A stretch of DNA of 52,371 bases from Vulcanococcus sp. (GCA_019264575.1 JAHUZV010000023.1:1-52371); one strand, 5' to 3'. Shown: positions 15,365 through 24,298, numbered from the stretch's first letter. The notes: generated by a model not told the origin, from the sequence alone. Translations and numbers: made by a program.

Positions 15365-16869
15365 GCGGGGAGCTGGGCGGAGTTGAGGTTGGCGGGAGCC
15401 ATGGCGATCACGGTGACGGCGTCACTGGAGCGCAGGGCCAACGGTGCAGTGGCCGTTTCGCTGAAGCCGGTGAGCAGGGAAGGCCAAAGGCCGGCCACCA
15501 GCACCAGGGCCGTGAGCACCAAAGCCGGGGTGCGCTCACCCCAGCTGGTGCTCACCCAATCGGCGCGGTCGTTATCGAGGCGGCCAAAGCCCACGCGGTT
15601 GAACAGGCGGATGGCATACACGGCCGTGAGGCCCGAAGCCAGCAGACACACCAAGGTGGGCCAGGGGAAAGCCACCCAGCTGCCTTCGAACACCAGCAGT
15701 TCCGCCACAAAGCCCGCCAAACCAGGCACACCAGCGGCAGCGAGCAGCGCCAGCAGCATCAGGCCCAAGGTGAAGGGCAAACCCCGCTGGGGATTGAGCA
15801 AACCGGACAGCTCGGGGATGGCACAGGTGCCGGTGCGCAGCTCGATCAGGCCCACCAGGCAGAACAGCAGCGCAATGATCAAACCGTGGGCCAGCATCTG
15901 GGCGATCACGCCCTGCAGGCTCAGCGGTGTGGCCGCCGCCAAAGCCAGCAGCAGCATGCCCATGTGGCCCAGAGAGCTGTAGGCCACCAGCCGGCGCATA
16001 TCGAGCTGCACAACAGCATTCAGCGCGCCGTAGATGGCGCTGATCGCTCCCACCGCTGCCAGCCAGGGCGACCAGGCCACCCAGGCATCCGGCAGAAACT
16101 CCAGGCCAAAGCGCAGCAGGCCGTAGGCACCCAGCTTCGACACCACACCGCTCATCAACATCGCCACCGGCGTAGGCGCCTGGCTGTAGGTGATCGGCTG
16201 CCAGCCATGCAGGGGCACCACCGGCAGCTTCAGGCCGAAGGCCAGTAGCACCAGCGCCAGGATCCAGCGCTGCTGCTCAGCCGTGAGGTTGTGATCCGCT
16301 AGGGCGGCGTAGCTGAAGTTCAAGCCACCGGGCTGCAGCCAGCCGAGGGCCAGCACTGCTGCCAGGAGGGCAACGCCCGACACAGCGCCGTAGGTGAGAA
16401 AACGGATTGCCGCGCCGGCGCGGCGCTCACCGCCCCAGGTGGCCACCAGCAAGGTGGTGGGGATCAAGATCAGCTCGTAGGCCAGCAGGAAGAGCAGAGC
16501 GTTGCGGGCTAGGAAGGCGCCGATCAGGCCCACGTTCGTGGCCAGCATCAAGGCAAAAAACAGGCGCGGGCGGCTTTGATCCACCGGGCTCGCCATCACA
16601 GCCATGGCGGTGAGCAGGGCGGCCAGCAGCACCAACGGCAGGGTGAGCCCATCGAGCCCCAGCTCAAGCCGCAAGCCCAGCTGCGGCAACCAGCCAGCCG
16701 AGATCGCAGCCGGCGGGTGCTGCCAGAGCCAGAGGCCATCGAGCAGCTGCAGCAGGGCTGCGGCCAGGGCACCCCGGCGCACCCAGGGGGAGCCAGCGGG
16801 CAACAGCGGCAGCAGCAGGCCTGCCAGCAGGGGGATCAACAGCAGAAGCAACAGGTCCATGGCGTTCAC
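15361..16869 (-). CDS. ndhD3: NdhD3, NDH-1 membrane subunit for CO2 uptake
   Basis: A 502-residue complex-I M-type subunit with about 14 membrane segments. Visible family landmarks are LLFLLAYELILIPTTLLVAT near residues 120-140, with the TM5 Glu, and LKLPVVPLHGWQPITYSQAP near residues 210-230. It belongs to the specialised D3 type because it lies between ndhF3 and cupA. It should form a proton path of NDH-1(3) in the thylakoid, coupling proton movement to CO2 hydration. One base separates it from the ndhF3 stop; it overlaps cupA by four. NdhD4 at 35071-36579 has exactly the same length. Confidence 0.92.
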   Translation of the reverse strand: MNAMDLLLLLLIPLLAGLLLPLLPAGSPWVRRGALAAALLQLLDGLWLWQHPPAAISAGWLPQLGLRLELGLDGLTLPLVLLAALLTAMAVMASPVDQSRPRLFFALMLATNVGLIGAFLARNALLFLLAYELILIPTTLLVATWGGERRAGAAIRFLTYGAVSGVALLAAVLALGWLQPGGLNFSYAALADHNLTAEQQRWILALVLLAFGLKLPVVPLHGWQPITYSQAPTPVAMLMSGVVSKLGAYGLLRFGLEFLPDAWVAWSPWLAAVGAISAIYGALNAVVQLDMRRLVAYSSLGHMGMLLLALAAATPLSLQGVIAQMLAHGLIIALLFCLVGLIELRTGTCAIPELSGLLNPQRGLPFTLGLMLLALLAAAGVPGLAGFVAELLVFEGSWVAFPWPTLVCLLASGLTAVYAIRLFNRVGFGRLDNDRADWVSTSWGERTPALVLTALVLVAGLWPSLLTGFSETATAPLALRSSDAVTVIAMAPANLNSAQLPA

Positions 16870-16870
16870 G

Positions 16871-18742
16871 TCAGCGGGACAGGAGCCAGGCGGCCATCAG
16901 CAGCACGCCAAGCACGAGCGAGAGGGCATAGGTCTGGGAGCGGCCGCTGGTGGTGTAGCTGAGGCGGCGGGCTCCCTCCATCGCCACACCGCCGGTACCG
17001 CTCGAGAAGCCATCCACCAGCTGGCGATCGCTCCAGGCGCTGAGTCGCGCCAGGCCCACCACCAGCGCCACCACGGTGCGGTGATAGAAGGCCTCGGTGT
17101 GCATGTCTTCCGCCAGCCAGTGCTGCAGGCCACCCAGGCCGGAGGGCAGCTCGGCCAAGGGGTGGGGGCGCAAATAGAACCAGGCGGAGCTGCCAGCACC
17201 CAAGAGGGTGGAGATCACCAGCGGCCAGCCCATCGGCCCCCAACCCGGCACGGGGGTGAGCTTGTAGACGCCCAGGTGCACCAGCAGCTGGGGGATATGC
17301 AGCACCAGGCCCAGCAGCACCATCACGGGCAGCACCATCAACCACAACACCTCCGGTGAGCGGGCCGTGAACGGCGTGGGACGGCCGCCCCAGATCAGGC
17401 CAAACACCCGCATCAGCGCCGCGCTGATCAAGGTGTTGGTGATCAGCACCAGGCCGCCGAGCACCAGCGGCAGTTGGCTATGGGCTGCCAGCTCCAGCAG
17501 TTCCCGCAGGGCAGCAAAACCGCCGAAGGGCGGCAGCCCCATCAAGCCGGCGGCACCGGCAAGAAAAGCAATGCCCACCAGCGGGCGGCGACTCCAAAGC
17601 CCGCCCAGCTGCGTGAGGTCTTGGGTGACGTTGCTGATCACGATCGTGCCGATCGACATCAGCATCAAGGCCATCGGCAGCGGATACACCAGCAGCAGGT
17701 GATCGGCCACGCCGATGCCGCCAAGGCCCACCGCCACAAACAGCAGCCCCAGCCAGCTGCTCACCAAGAAGCTGAGGGCGCGCTTCACATCGATCTGGCC
17801 CAGGGCAATCAGCGAGGCCACCAGCGCCGTGGTGCCACCCACCACCACCAGCACGCCCTGCACCAGGGGGCTCAGGGCAATCAGCGGCTCCAGGCGCAGC
17901 AGCACCCAGGCACCGCCGATAACCACCACGGAGTTACGCAGCACCGTGGAGGGCAATGGGCTCTCCATGGCTTCATCGAGCCAAAGGTGGAGCGGAATTT
18001 GGGCGCACTTGCCCATCGGGCCGGCAATCAGGGCCAGCAGGATCAGCTGAAAGCCAGGGGGCAGCGGCTGAGCGTTGTTGGTGAGATCAGCCGCCCAGCC
18101 CTGCAGGCCGTGGAAATTCCAGGTGCCGGTGAGGGGCAACAGGGCAATCACGCCCGCCAGCAGGATCAGGTCGCCGATGCGCTTGGTGAGGAAGGCATCG
18201 CGGGCCCCCTTCACCACCAGGGACTGGTTGTACCAGGTGCCCACGATCACGTAGGTGCCCACCGTGAGCAGCTCCAGCAGCACGTAGCTGAAGAACACCG
18301 AATCGGTGAGCACCAGGCCGCACAGACCGGCTTCAAAAAAGCTGAGGGCACCGAAGAAGCGGGGCCAGCCCCAGTCCATCTCCAGATAGCCGATCGAGAA
18401 GATCTGCACCAGCACGTGGAGGCCTGTGATCACCGTCATGGCGATCAGACCGGGTTCGGTCACCAGGCCGTCAAACCCGATGGTCAGGCCGGCGGTTTGC
18501 AGCCAGGTCCAGTGAAAGCTCGGGGGGGCATAGATCGCCGCCTGACCAGCCGCCGAATTGCCGCTGAGGCCGAGCAAGGCCATCAGGCTGTGGCCGAAGG
18601 CGATCGACACCATCAGCAGGTTCACGTAACCCGAGGGGCGCGGGCCCGTACGGGAGATCAACCCGGGTGACCACAGCAGGCTGAACAGAGCCCCCACCAA
18701 GGGATAGAGGGGTACCAGCCAGACCGTTCCAAGCCAGGACAC
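16871..18742 (-). CDS. ndhF3: NdhF3, NDH-1 membrane subunit for CO2 uptake
   Basis: An L-type complex-I subunit of about 623 residues, part of the inducible NDH-1(3) CO2-uptake complex. Features are the N-terminal TVWLVPLYPLVGALFSLLW, FFSYVLLELLTVGTYVIVGT (TM5 Glu region), and GPMGKCAQIPLHLWLDEAME near residue 240. I chose the GTG at 18742 (MSWLGTVWLVPLYPLV) because it aligns with the NdhF4 start region and clears the kimA-like stop at 18795. An ATG at 18847 would add 35 non-membrane residues and overlap that gene by 53 bases. No strong ribosome site marks either, so the start is uncertain. It heads ndhF3-ndhD3-cupA-cupS and may be read from the K+ transporter upstream. Confidence 0.9.
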   Translation of the reverse strand: MSWLGTVWLVPLYPLVGALFSLLWSPGLISRTGPRPSGYVNLLMVSIAFGHSLMALLGLSGNSAAGQAAIYAPPSFHWTWLQTAGLTIGFDGLVTEPGLIAMTVITGLHVLVQIFSIGYLEMDWGWPRFFGALSFFEAGLCGLVLTDSVFFSYVLLELLTVGTYVIVGTWYNQSLVVKGARDAFLTKRIGDLILLAGVIALLPLTGTWNFHGLQGWAADLTNNAQPLPPGFQLILLALIAGPMGKCAQIPLHLWLDEAMESPLPSTVLRNSVVVIGGAWVLLRLEPLIALSPLVQGVLVVVGGTTALVASLIALGQIDVKRALSFLVSSWLGLLFVAVGLGGIGVADHLLLVYPLPMALMLMSIGTIVISNVTQDLTQLGGLWSRRPLVGIAFLAGAAGLMGLPPFGGFAALRELLELAAHSQLPLVLGGLVLITNTLISAALMRVFGLIWGGRPTPFTARSPEVLWLMVLPVMVLLGLVLHIPQLLVHLGVYKLTPVPGWGPMGWPLVISTLLGAGSSAWFYLRPHPLAELPSGLGGLQHWLAEDMHTEAFYHRTVVALVVGLARLSAWSDRQLVDGFSSGTGGVAMEGARRLSYTTSGRSQTYALSLVLGVLLMAAWLLSR

Positions 18743-18794
18743 TGGAGGGACGTAAAAGGTGGCGGAAAGGTAGTCGCCTGAACCGCCCGATGGG

Positions 18795-20654
18795 TCAAAC
18801 CGGCAGGTAGTAGCGCACCAGGGTGAACACGCGATTGCGGCGCGCATCGAGCGAGCGGCGCATGTTCAGCCCCCGCTGATTGAGCAGCAGGCCATCGAAG
18901 CGATAGCGGGGAATGGCCATCGGCATCACGATCGTGAACGTGCTGCCGGGGTGGCGCTGCTCTTCCTGGGCCACAAACTCGGCAAAGGGATCCACCAGCG
19001 AGGCAAAGGGGCTCTCCAGCAGCACCAGCTCCAGGCCCTGGGGCTCAGGATCACCCACACACAGCTGCCACTGCTGGCGGATCAGCGCCGGGTCATCACC
19101 CTCCGCCAACACCCACACCGCCACCACCCGATCCGACACGGTGGCGGCATAGCGGAGCGCTTCCAGGCTGGGGCGACTGAGCGAGGGCACCCACACCACG
19201 CTGGTGTTGCCCACCGGATCACGGCGCCGCGGCAGGCGCAGGCTGCGGTCGTCGCCGGGATTCAGGCTTATCGCCCGATACACGTTGTCGTAGCGGTGGC
19301 GGATGCGAGCGAGCATCCACACCAGCAGGGGGATGGCGATCACCACCGTCCAGGCCCCCTCATCGAATTTGCTCACGACGATCACCACCAGCACCACAAA
19401 GGTGGTGAGGGATCCGAGCGCATTCATCAGCAGGCGGCCCTGCCAGCCCTGGCCGCGCAGCCGCCACCAGCGCACCACCATCCCTGCCTGCGAGAGGGTG
19501 AAGGCGCTGAACACACCCAGGGCGTAGAGATTCACCGCCACGGTGGTGTCGCCGCGGCACACCAGGATCACCAGCGCCGCCGCCACCACCAGCACGGCGA
19601 TGCCGTTCTGGAACACCAGCCGATCGCCGATCCAGGCCATCTGGCGCGGCAGGAAGCGGTCTTGGGCCAACATCGCCGCCAGGCGAGGGAAGCCGGCAAA
19701 TGCGGTGTTGGCCGCCAGGGCCAGGATCAACAGGGTGCTGATCTGCAGCGCCCAAAACAGCGGGCTGCCATCACCGAACACGCGGATGCCGATCTGGGCC
19801 AGAACGGTGCGATCGGGATTAGGGGCCACCCCATACAGCCAGCCCAGCCCGCTCACCACAAGGAACATCAGGCTGAGCATCACGCCCATCACGAGCATCG
19901 TGCGCTGGGCGCGCTTGGCCGCCGGCTCGCGGAACACCTTCACGCCGTTGGCGATCGCCTCAATGCCGGTCATGGCCGAGCAGCCAGAGCTGAAAGCCCG
20001 CAGGATCAAAAACAGCCCCAGGGGCTCCATCGCCCGCACCATCGGCGGCGGATCTGGCGTGAAGCCATGGGCGAACACCAGGTTCTGCAGGCCGAACAGC
20101 GCCAGCAGCACCACCATCACCACAAAGGCATAGGTGGGAATGGCGAAGGCGCGGCCGGCCTCCTTCACGCCGCGCAGGTTGGCCCAGCCCACCAGCACCA
20201 ACAGCACCAGGGCGATCGGCGTTTCGTAGGGCAGCAGAGCCGGCAGCAGCGAGGAGAGGGCCTGGGTGCCGGCCATCAGGCTCACCGCCGCAGTGAGGGT
20301 GTAATCCACCAGCAGCGAGGCTGCCGCAATCAGGCTGGGCCAGGTGCCGAGGTTCTCCCGGGCCACCACATAGGAGCCGCCCCCCTGCGGATAGGCCTCG
20401 ATCGTCTGTCGGTAAGAGAGCACCACGATGCCGATCAGCAGCACGATGGCGCCGGTGATCGGCAGCGAGAGCTCCAGTGCGCTGCTGCCCGCCAGGATCA
20501 GCACACCGAGGGCCGCTTCCGTGGCGTAAGCCACCGAGGAGAGCGCATCGGAGCTCAGGATCGGCAGCGCCTCGTAGCTGGGCAGCTTTTCCGAATCCGA
20601 CTGGCTGCGGGGCAGGGGTTTGCCCAGCAGCCGCCTGGCAACGTTGAACAGCAA
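18795..20654 (-). CDS. KimA-like APC-superfamily K+ importer
   Basis: A membrane transporter of about 619 residues with 12 hydrophobic segments and a roughly 150-residue cytoplasmic C-terminal domain. It resembles Bacillus KimA (YdaO), a high-affinity K+/H+ symporter: ILSSDALSSVAYATEAALGV near residue 35, SYRQTIEAYPQGGGSYVVA near residue 83, and FSSGCSAMTGIEAIANGV near residue 225. Bacillus KimA is inhibited by c-di-AMP; whether this one is cannot be read here. I place the start at the TTG at 20654 (MLFNVARRLLGKPLPRSQ), matching the family N-terminus. A start at 20774 would overlap the divergent gene. It lies 52 bases upstream of ndhF3 on the same strand. The alternative is a general APC amino-acid permease. 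Confidence 0.82.
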   Translation of the reverse strand: MLFNVARRLLGKPLPRSQSDSEKLPSYEALPILSSDALSSVAYATEAALGVLILAGSSALELSLPITGAIVLLIGIVVLSYRQTIEAYPQGGGSYVVARENLGTWPSLIAAASLLVDYTLTAAVSLMAGTQALSSLLPALLPYETPIALVLLVLVGWANLRGVKEAGRAFAIPTYAFVVMVVLLALFGLQNLVFAHGFTPDPPPMVRAMEPLGLFLILRAFSSGCSAMTGIEAIANGVKVFREPAAKRAQRTMLVMGVMLSLMFLVVSGLGWLYGVAPNPDRTVLAQIGIRVFGDGSPLFWALQISTLLILALAANTAFAGFPRLAAMLAQDRFLPRQMAWIGDRLVFQNGIAVLVVAAALVILVCRGDTTVAVNLYALGVFSAFTLSQAGMVVRWWRLRGQGWQGRLLMNALGSLTTFVVLVVIVVSKFDEGAWTVVIAIPLLVWMLARIRHRYDNVYRAISLNPGDDRSLRLPRRRDPVGNTSVVWVPSLSRPSLEALRYAATVSDRVVAVWVLAEGDDPALIRQQWQLCVGDPEPQGLELVLLESPFASLVDPFAEFVAQEEQRHPGSTFTIVMPMAIPRYRFDGLLLNQRGLNMRRSLDARRNRVFTLVRYYLPV

Positions 20655-20763
20655 CGGATGGGTGAGATCTGCACCCAGGATGCACCGATGCGCTGGAGTT
20701 GGCCCCTTGCCGGCGACCCGGTGCCGGTGCCATGACGGAACCAACGCTGCGGAGGGAGGGCCG

Positions 20764-21147
20764 ATGCGCGCCACCCTTCACGAGCTGCTTCAGCAATTGG
20801 TGCTGCGGGGCTGGCCGAAGATCGATCACCCCGAGCGCTACCCGCGAGAGACGCCGGGTGGCCCGTGGTGGACGATCGAGGTGGGCTGCTTTGCCCTGGG
20901 CGATGTCACCACGGTGACGCTGCACCCCTGGCCGCAGGGCCTGCTGGAGTTTTCGATCACCGTGCTCGTCGACGGCGACGACACGATTCAGTCGTTCGAG
21001 CTCGACTGCAATGCCATGCCAATCCCGGTGGCCCTGGTGAACTGGTGGGGCGGGCTCGATCTGGCCCTGGGGCAAGCCACCCTGCTCAAAGAGCACCTGA
21101 TCGCCGCCTGGGACCGAGAGATCAGTACAGGCGGCGAGCTGCCCTGA
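20764..21147 (+). CDS. Conserved-looking protein of unknown function
   Basis: A 127-residue soluble, acidic protein (net negative, Trp-rich: GGPWWTIEVG, VALVNWWGGLDLALG). The ATG at 20764 is preceded by a strong purine-rich ribosome site (GGAGGGAGGG, about 3-12 bases upstream), which favours it over an in-frame start at 20620 that would run back into the divergent K+ transporter. It ends five bases before the convergent gene at 21153. I recognise no domain. The location between kimA-like/NDH-1(3) and csoS1D invites a link to the CO2-concentrating genes, but nothing in the protein shows one. Confidence 0.65.
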   Translation: MRATLHELLQQLVLRGWPKIDHPERYPRETPGGPWWTIEVGCFALGDVTTVTLHPWPQGLLEFSITVLVDGDDTIQSFELDCNAMPIPVALVNWWGGLDLALGQATLLKEHLIAAWDREISTGGELP

Positions 21148-21152
21148 AGGCT

Positions 21153-21575
21153 TCAGGCAAAGCGGCGGCGGCCGTCGTTGAAGCTGCTGAATTGAGCCAC
21201 TTCACCGCGGCGCTCGCTGCCACGGGCCTCACTCAGCTTCCACACATTGCGGCTCACCCGGTGGGCGCGCAGACCGCCGCGCTCCACCTGGGCGCTGCCG
21301 GGGCGGGCCCCCATCAGATAGGTAACTTCCGCAGTGCTCAGCGGAGCACCAGTGTGCAGAGCCAGCTGGGTGAGCTCCAAACGCTGGCGCAGGGCTGCCA
21401 CATCGCAGTTGCCGCCATCCTCTGCCTCGTTCCACATCCAAGGCAGCTCACCGCTGGCAGCCATCTTCTGCATCAGTCCCATTCCCACCAGGGCAAGGGC
21501 CTGCTCAGCGTTGAGGTCGGTGCCGTCGTGCATCGGCTTGGCGGAAGCGGCGGAGGCGGAACGCTTAGCGGCCAC
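21153..21575 (-). CDS. Small protein with excisionase/MerR-like C-terminal pattern, unknown function
   Basis: About 140 residues. Residues 1-20 are basic and Ala/Ser-rich, 21-75 are helical with GMGLMQKMAASGELPWMWNE, and 78-114 (starting PLSTAEVTYLMGARPGS) read like the helix-turn-helix of excisionase/MerR-type proteins: L-S-T-A-E-V, L-M-G, then GGL-x-AHRVSRN-x-W. This is a weak, pattern-level resemblance, without the usual recognition-helix Trp/Tyr. I prefer the GTG at 21575 because AGAAGAG lies four to ten bases upstream; the ATG at 21533 lacks a ribosome site. The gene is divergent from csoS1D with about 65 bases between starts, so a regulator of the csoS1D promoter is possible but unproven. 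Confidence 0.6.
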   Translation of the reverse strand: MAAKRSASAASAKPMHDGTDLNAEQALALVGMGLMQKMAASGELPWMWNEAEDGGNCDVAALRQRLELTQLALHTGAPLSTAEVTYLMGARPGSAQVERGGLRAHRVSRNVWKLSEARGSERRGEVAQFSSFNDGRRRFA

Positions 21576-21640
21576 GGGCTCTTCTGCGGATATGGCCGGA
21601 CGGTACCGGCTGCAACGCGGCGCGCAAGTGAGCAGGGTTG

Positions 21641-22483
21641 GTGTTGATTCAAGGCGGTAAGATCGCGCCGCATTTGAGAGCAGCCTTCGCCTTGCCGCAG
21701 CGGACCCCAAGGCGACGCTCCTCTGGTGTGCAAATCACCGGCACCAACCTGGGCTTCAGCGGCAGCGGCACACCATTGGATGAGCTGCATCCCTCAGCCG
21801 CCAGCTGTGTGATCACCACCGACAGCGAGGCGCGGCTGGTGAGCCAGGCCAGCGCTGTCGAGTCGATCGAGCTGCGCACCTATGTGTTTCTCGATTCCCT
21901 GCAGCCGCAGCTGGCGGCCTACATGGGAACGGTGAGCCAGGGCTTCCTGCCGATCCCCGGCGATGCCTGCCTGTGGCTGGAGGTGTCGCCTGGCATGGCG
22001 GTGCACCGCGTGACAGACATCGCCCTCAAGGCCAGCACCGTGCGCCTGGGCCAGATGATCGTGGAACGGGCCTTCGGCTCGCTGGCGCTCTATCACCACG
22101 ATCAGAGCAACGTGCTCCACTCCGGCGATGTGGTGCTCGAGGCGATTGGCAGCAGCGTGGAGCAGCGCAGCCGCTGCAGCGTCACCTGGACTGAGGTGAT
22201 CCGCGCCATCACCCCCGACCATGCGGTGCTGATCAACCGCCAGAACCGCCGCGGTTCGATGATTCAGGCGGGGATGAGCATGTACATCCTGGAAACCGAG
22301 CCCGCCGGTTATGTGCTGCTGGCGGCCAACGAAGCTGAAAAATCCAGCAACATCACCGTGGTGGATGTGAAGGCCGTGGGTGCCTTCGGCCGCCTCACCC
22401 TGGCCGGCTGGGAAGGCGATGTGAACGAAGCGGCCGCTGCCGCCATGCGCTCGGTGGAGCAGATCAACCGCCGCGCTCGCTGA
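21641..22483 (+). CDS. csoS1D: CsoS1D, tandem-BMC carboxysome shell protein
   Basis: A shell protein of about 280 residues with two BMC domains in tandem, expected to form a trimer (pseudohexamer) with a gated large pore for metabolites. From [15 protein letters not shown] onward it is very close to the structurally known Prochlorococcus CsoS1[39 protein letters not shown] and [19 protein letters not shown] are visible. The N-terminal 50-55 residues are variable and of low predicted order. The start is uncertain: a TTG at 21638, a GTG at 21641 (preceded by AGCAGGG) and a GTG at 21728 are all possible, and I use 21641. The stop TGA abuts the rdgB stop (TGATCA). It lies outside the main cso operon, as is usual in this lineage. 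Confidence 0.93.
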   Translation: MLIQGGKIAPHLRAAFALPQRTPRRRSSGVQITGTNLGFSGSGTPLDELHPSAASCVITTDSEARLVSQASAVESIELRTYVFLDSLQPQLAAYMGTVSQGFLPIPGDACLWLEVSPGMAVHRVTDIALKASTVRLGQMIVERAFGSLALYHHDQSNVLHSGDVVLEAIGSSVEQRSRCSVTWTEVIRAITPDHAVLINRQNRRGSMIQAGMSMYILETEPAGYVLLAANEAEKSSNITVVDVKAVGAFGRLTLAGWEGDVNEAAAAAMRSVEQINRRAR

Positions 22484-23080
22484 TCAGGCCAGGGCCAGCA
22501 GCTGCTTGAGCCCGGGGGCGAGGGCGCGGGCAGCCTTGCCGCGGGAGCCGAGCTTGTCCTTGAGGTGCTGGCCCATCTGGGCGTAGGTCATGCCGGCTTC
22601 ACGCACCCAAAAGATCGGGTCGTAGCCGCCGCCATGGCCTTCGGGCACGGTGAGGATTTCGCCGCGGCAGATGCCTTGGGCCTCCAGCACCACATCGCCG
22701 TTGGGATCAGCCAGCACCATGGCGCTGTTGAAACTGGCGCTGCGATACGGAGTACTGCCCAGTTCCTGCAGCAGCCGGTGGATGCGCTCGTGATCGGTGG
22801 GGGCGTAGCGGGCCGAATAGAGCCCGGGAGCGCCGCCCAGGGCATCCACCTCCAGGCCGGAATCATCCGCCAACGACCACTGCCCCGTGATCCGGGCCAC
22901 CTCCGTGGCTTTCAGCCGGGCGTTCTCGAGATAGGTGCTGCCGGTTTCCTCGATCTCCAGGCCCTCGGGCTGGCGGCAGACCTCCAGATCCACGGCATCC
23001 AGCATTGCGCTGATCTCAGCCACCTTGTAGGCGTTGCCACTGGCAATCACCAGCAACGGCCGGGTGGAAGAGGGGCGCAT
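22484..23080 (-). CDS. rdgB: RdgB/HAM1 non-canonical purine NTP pyrophosphatase
   Basis: A 198-residue enzyme that hydrolyses dITP, dXTP and similar nucleotides to monophosphates, keeping damaged purines out of DNA and RNA. The N-terminal LLVIASGNAYKVAEI, the catalytic SLADDSGLEVDALGGAPG near residues 68-85, and GGGYDPIFWVREAG near residue 148 are the family signatures. The ATG at 23080 gives the normal length; a start at 23161 would add a disordered leader reaching into the sbtA upstream region. It is convergent with csoS1D. Carriage beside the carboxysome genes is a known picocyanobacterial arrangement with no evident functional tie. Confidence 0.93.
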   Translation of the reverse strand: MRPSSTRPLLVIASGNAYKVAEISAMLDAVDLEVCRQPEGLEIEETGSTYLENARLKATEVARITGQWSLADDSGLEVDALGGAPGLYSARYAPTDHERIHRLLQELGSTPYRSASFNSAMVLADPNGDVVLEAQGICRGEILTVPEGHGGGYDPIFWVREAGMTYAQMGQHLKDKLGSRGKAARALAPGLKQLLALA

Positions 23081-23311
23081 CAAGGCCTGAGCCGGAAGTG
23101 GGGGCCATTGTGACCCGGCGAGGCCGCTGCGGATTGGGGGAGGCAGGGACGGGTTGAACATTCCACCCCCCGAAAAAACTCCAGGGGTTCCTGCCTCCCC
23201 TCAACCGTAAGAAGGGTTTCTGCCTGCCACAACCGGCCGCCACCAGCGTGTGTGCGTGCGCGAACAGTTGCTGACCCGCCGCCTAGCGTGAAGCTCTGCA
23301 GCAGCGCGGCG
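23081..23311. promoter_or_regulatory. Divergent upstream region of rdgB and sbtAB with an 11-bp inverted repeat
   Basis: Arms GGGGAGGCAGG (23137-23147) and CCTGCCTCCCC (23190-23200) are perfectly complementary across 42 bases. Within the loop lies GAACATTCCACCCC (23156-23169), repeated exactly at 24796-24809 just before csoS1. No convincing -10/-35 pair is visible. The region must hold the promoters of both genes. Confidence 0.55.
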
Positions 23312-24298
23312 GTGGACACGAGCCTGATCCTGCAGAACCTGCTCACCCCACCGGTTCTGTTCTTTTTCCTGGGGGTGCTGGCCGTGCTGCTGGGCTCCGA
23401 CTTGGAGATTCCAGCGCCGCTGCCCAAGCTGTTCTCCCTGTATCTGCTGCTGGCCATCGGCTTCAAAGGCGGGCTCGAGCTGCAGCACTCGGGCGTGGGC
23501 GGCCCCGTGCTGCTCACGATCACCGCGGCGGTGCTGATGTCGCTGCTGGTGCCCGTCTACAGCTTTGCGCTGCTGCGCTGGAAGCTCGATGGGTTCAACG
23601 CTGCCGCAATCGCAGCCACCTACGGCTCCATCAGCGCCGTGACCTTCATCACGGCGGAGAGCTTTCTCGACACCCTGGGGCTGCACCACGACGGCTTCAT
23701 GGTGGCTGCGCTGGCCTTGATGGAATCGCCCGCGATCATCGTGGGCCTGCTGCTGGTGAAGCTGGCTGCTCCATCCGGGGCCGAAGCGGGTCAGGGGATG
23801 CGCTGGGGAGCGGTGCTCAAGGAAGCCCTGCTCAACGGATCGGTGTTTCTGCTGGTGGGAAGCCTGCTGGTGGGCGTGCTCACAGCAGCCAACAACCCGC
23901 TGGGGGCCGAAAAGATGCTGCCCTTCACCGACAAGCTCTTTTATGGCGCGCTGAGTTTCTTTCTCCTGGATATGGGCATCGTGGCCGCGCAGCGGCTGCG
24001 GGATCTGCGCCAGGCCGGTGCCTTCCTGATCGGCTTCTCTCTGGGGATGCCCCTGTTCAACGCGGTGCTGGGGAGCCTGATCGCACGGGGCCTCGGGCTC
24101 GAGGCCGGCAACGCCCTGTTGTTTGTGGTGCTCTGCGCCAGCGCCTCTTACATCGCCGTGCCCGCAGCGATGCGCATGACCGTGCCGGAGGCCAACCCCA
24201 GCTTTTACATCTCCACAGCCTTGGGGCTCACCTTCCCGTTCAACATCGTGGTGGGTATACCTCTCTATATGGCCCTGGTGAATCGGCTGCTGCCATGA
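23312..24298 (+). CDS. sbtA: SbtA-family Na+-dependent bicarbonate transporter
   Basis: A membrane protein of about 328 residues with 10 hydrophobic segments in two repeats. It should import HCO3- with Na+ at high affinity. The start region MDTSLILQNLLTPPVLFFFL, then SDLEIPAPLPKLFSLYLLLA and FKGGLEL, and PAAMRMTVPEANPSFYISTA near residue 300 are SbtA features. It has a much shorter central cytoplasmic loop than Synechocystis SbtA, as in alpha-cyanobacterial forms. Start codons here are all GTG; 23312 gives the best alignment, with 23288 the alternative. It overlaps sbtB by four bases (ATGA), so the transporter and its regulator are made together. Confidence 0.9.
   Translation: MDTSLILQNLLTPPVLFFFLGVLAVLLGSDLEIPAPLPKLFSLYLLLAIGFKGGLELQHSGVGGPVLLTITAAVLMSLLVPVYSFALLRWKLDGFNAAAIAATYGSISAVTFITAESFLDTLGLHHDGFMVAALALMESPAIIVGLLLVKLAAPSGAEAGQGMRWGAVLKEALLNGSVFLLVGSLLVGVLTAANNPLGAEKMLPFTDKLFYGALSFFLLDMGIVAAQRLRDLRQAGAFLIGFSLGMPLFNAVLGSLIARGLGLEAGNALLFVVLCASASYIAVPAAMRMTVPEANPSFYISTALGLTFPFNIVVGIPLYMALVNRLLP

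Noticed and set aside
17474..20735. Long plus-strand open frames (17474-18670 and 18951-20735), rich in His and Gln
   Set aside because: They lie opposite ndhF3 and the K+ transporter; their composition is what reverse-complemented GC-rich membrane-protein codons give, and they have no domain pattern.
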